Positions 5,516 to 5,656 of a stretch of DNA of 5,656 bases are shown here, piece by piece. Position 1 is the stretch's first letter. Each line of letters starts with the position of its first letter. Source of the stretch: JAGLHV01 sp023132075 [NCBI: bacterium] (GTDB taxonomy: Bacteria; CBDUZB01; JAGLHV01). Position numbers and translations under genes: made by a program. The notes below the pieces were generated by a model. The model was given only the letters and a program-made list of their open reading frames with translations, made no database searches and was not told the origin of the DNA. The stretch covers positions 1 to 5,656 of the forward strand of contig JAGLYT010000112.1 in NCBI GenBank assembly GCA_023132075.1. Reading direction: 5' to 3'.

Positions 5516-5656
5516 TCAGTATACTTTTTTGTTTTTTTGCAGAGACCATAGTTTAAACAATGCTATGTTTTCTTCCCTGAGAAAATCTCCCATTATTTCT
5601 ATTGAACTCTTACCTGACTGTTTCATTTTTTTGTTGGAAATAGTGCATTCATTAAA
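5516..5656 (-). CDS. C-terminal fragment of an unidentified minus-strand gene
   Basis: Reading from the right edge on the minus strand, a frame is open for 46 residues and stops at TGA (5518-5516). The product ends FLREENIALFKLWSLQKNKKVY (residues 25-46 of the fragment) and is lysine-rich. I do not recognise it. An internal ATG (fragment residue 11) has no ribosome binding site, so the gene probably begins outside the window. It would converge on the methyltransferase gene, leaving 38 bp between stops. The opposite strand is also open across most of this stretch, with no ribosome binding site, so the coding strand is not settled. The fragment is short and could be a chance frame. Confidence 0.35.
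   Translation of the reverse strand, partial: FNECTISNKKMKQSGKSSIEIMGDFLREENIALFKLWSLQKNKKVY

Noticed and set aside
5508-5538. Possible terminator after the methyltransferase: AAAAAG/CTTTTT stem with T6-G-T7 run
   Set aside because: The stem is only about six A-T/G-C pairs with a single G-C and a 10-base loop, too weak to call. The loop holds the stop of the opposing frame, and a folding calculation would be needed.
5547-5570. CATAG...CTATG inverted repeat around the GTTTAAAC palindrome, considered as a CRISPR repeat or transposon end
   Set aside because: There is only one copy, the arms are 5 bp, and no second repeat, spacer pattern or transposase is visible in the window.

Overview
This AT-rich bacterial window carries two signs of a two-membrane (diderm) envelope. 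One is an exported protein of the LolA-like outer-membrane lipoprotein-sorting superfamily. The other is a predicted lipoprotein with a clean lipobox. No rRNA, tRNA, CRISPR array, integrase or recognisable transposase was seen. The sequence does not fix the phylum; an uncultivated diderm lineage is my guess, not a result.

Left module (1-2037, + strand): a small cysteine-containing reading frame (1-177) overlaps the start of a 262-residue protein (167-955). That protein has a basic disordered head, a phasin-like helical segment and a C-terminal immunoglobulin-like domain. A trans-isoprenyl diphosphate synthase (997-2037) follows 41 bp later. The spacing suggests one operon that pairs an isoprenoid-making enzyme with a possible lipid-surface or granule-binding scaffold. 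This is the least ordinary part of the window.

Middle (2044-3716): a minus-strand gene for a secreted LolA-like protein with a methionine/glutamine-rich tail converges on the synthase gene, leaving 6 bp between their stops. It diverges from a gene for a SlyD-like FKBP peptidyl-prolyl isomerase that carries a lipoprotein signal. The 233-bp divergent intergenic region holds two well-formed back-to-back sigma-70-type promoters. Each has a TTGACT -35, a 17-bp spacer and an extended -10. Both products are predicted to work outside the cytoplasm.

Right module (3807-5477, + strand): a single-domain RRM RNA-binding protein is followed with zero spacing (TAGATG) by an RlmD/RumA-type 23S rRNA uracil-C5 methyltransferase. 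The RRM gene has nine consecutive G residues where its Shine-Dalgarno should be. I see no convincing promoter between the FKBP and RRM genes, so the three + strand genes may share the 3034-3062 promoter.

Right edge (5478-5656): a minus-strand reading frame enters from outside the window and stops at 5516. It may be the C-terminal end of a convergent gene and is unidentified.

The main points for follow-up are the phasin/Ig-like plus isoprenyl synthase pair, the G9 tract at the RRM ribosome binding site, the enlarged cysteine spacing in the methyltransferase Fe-S motif, the lipoprotein form of SlyD, and the repeat-encoded Met/Gln tail.
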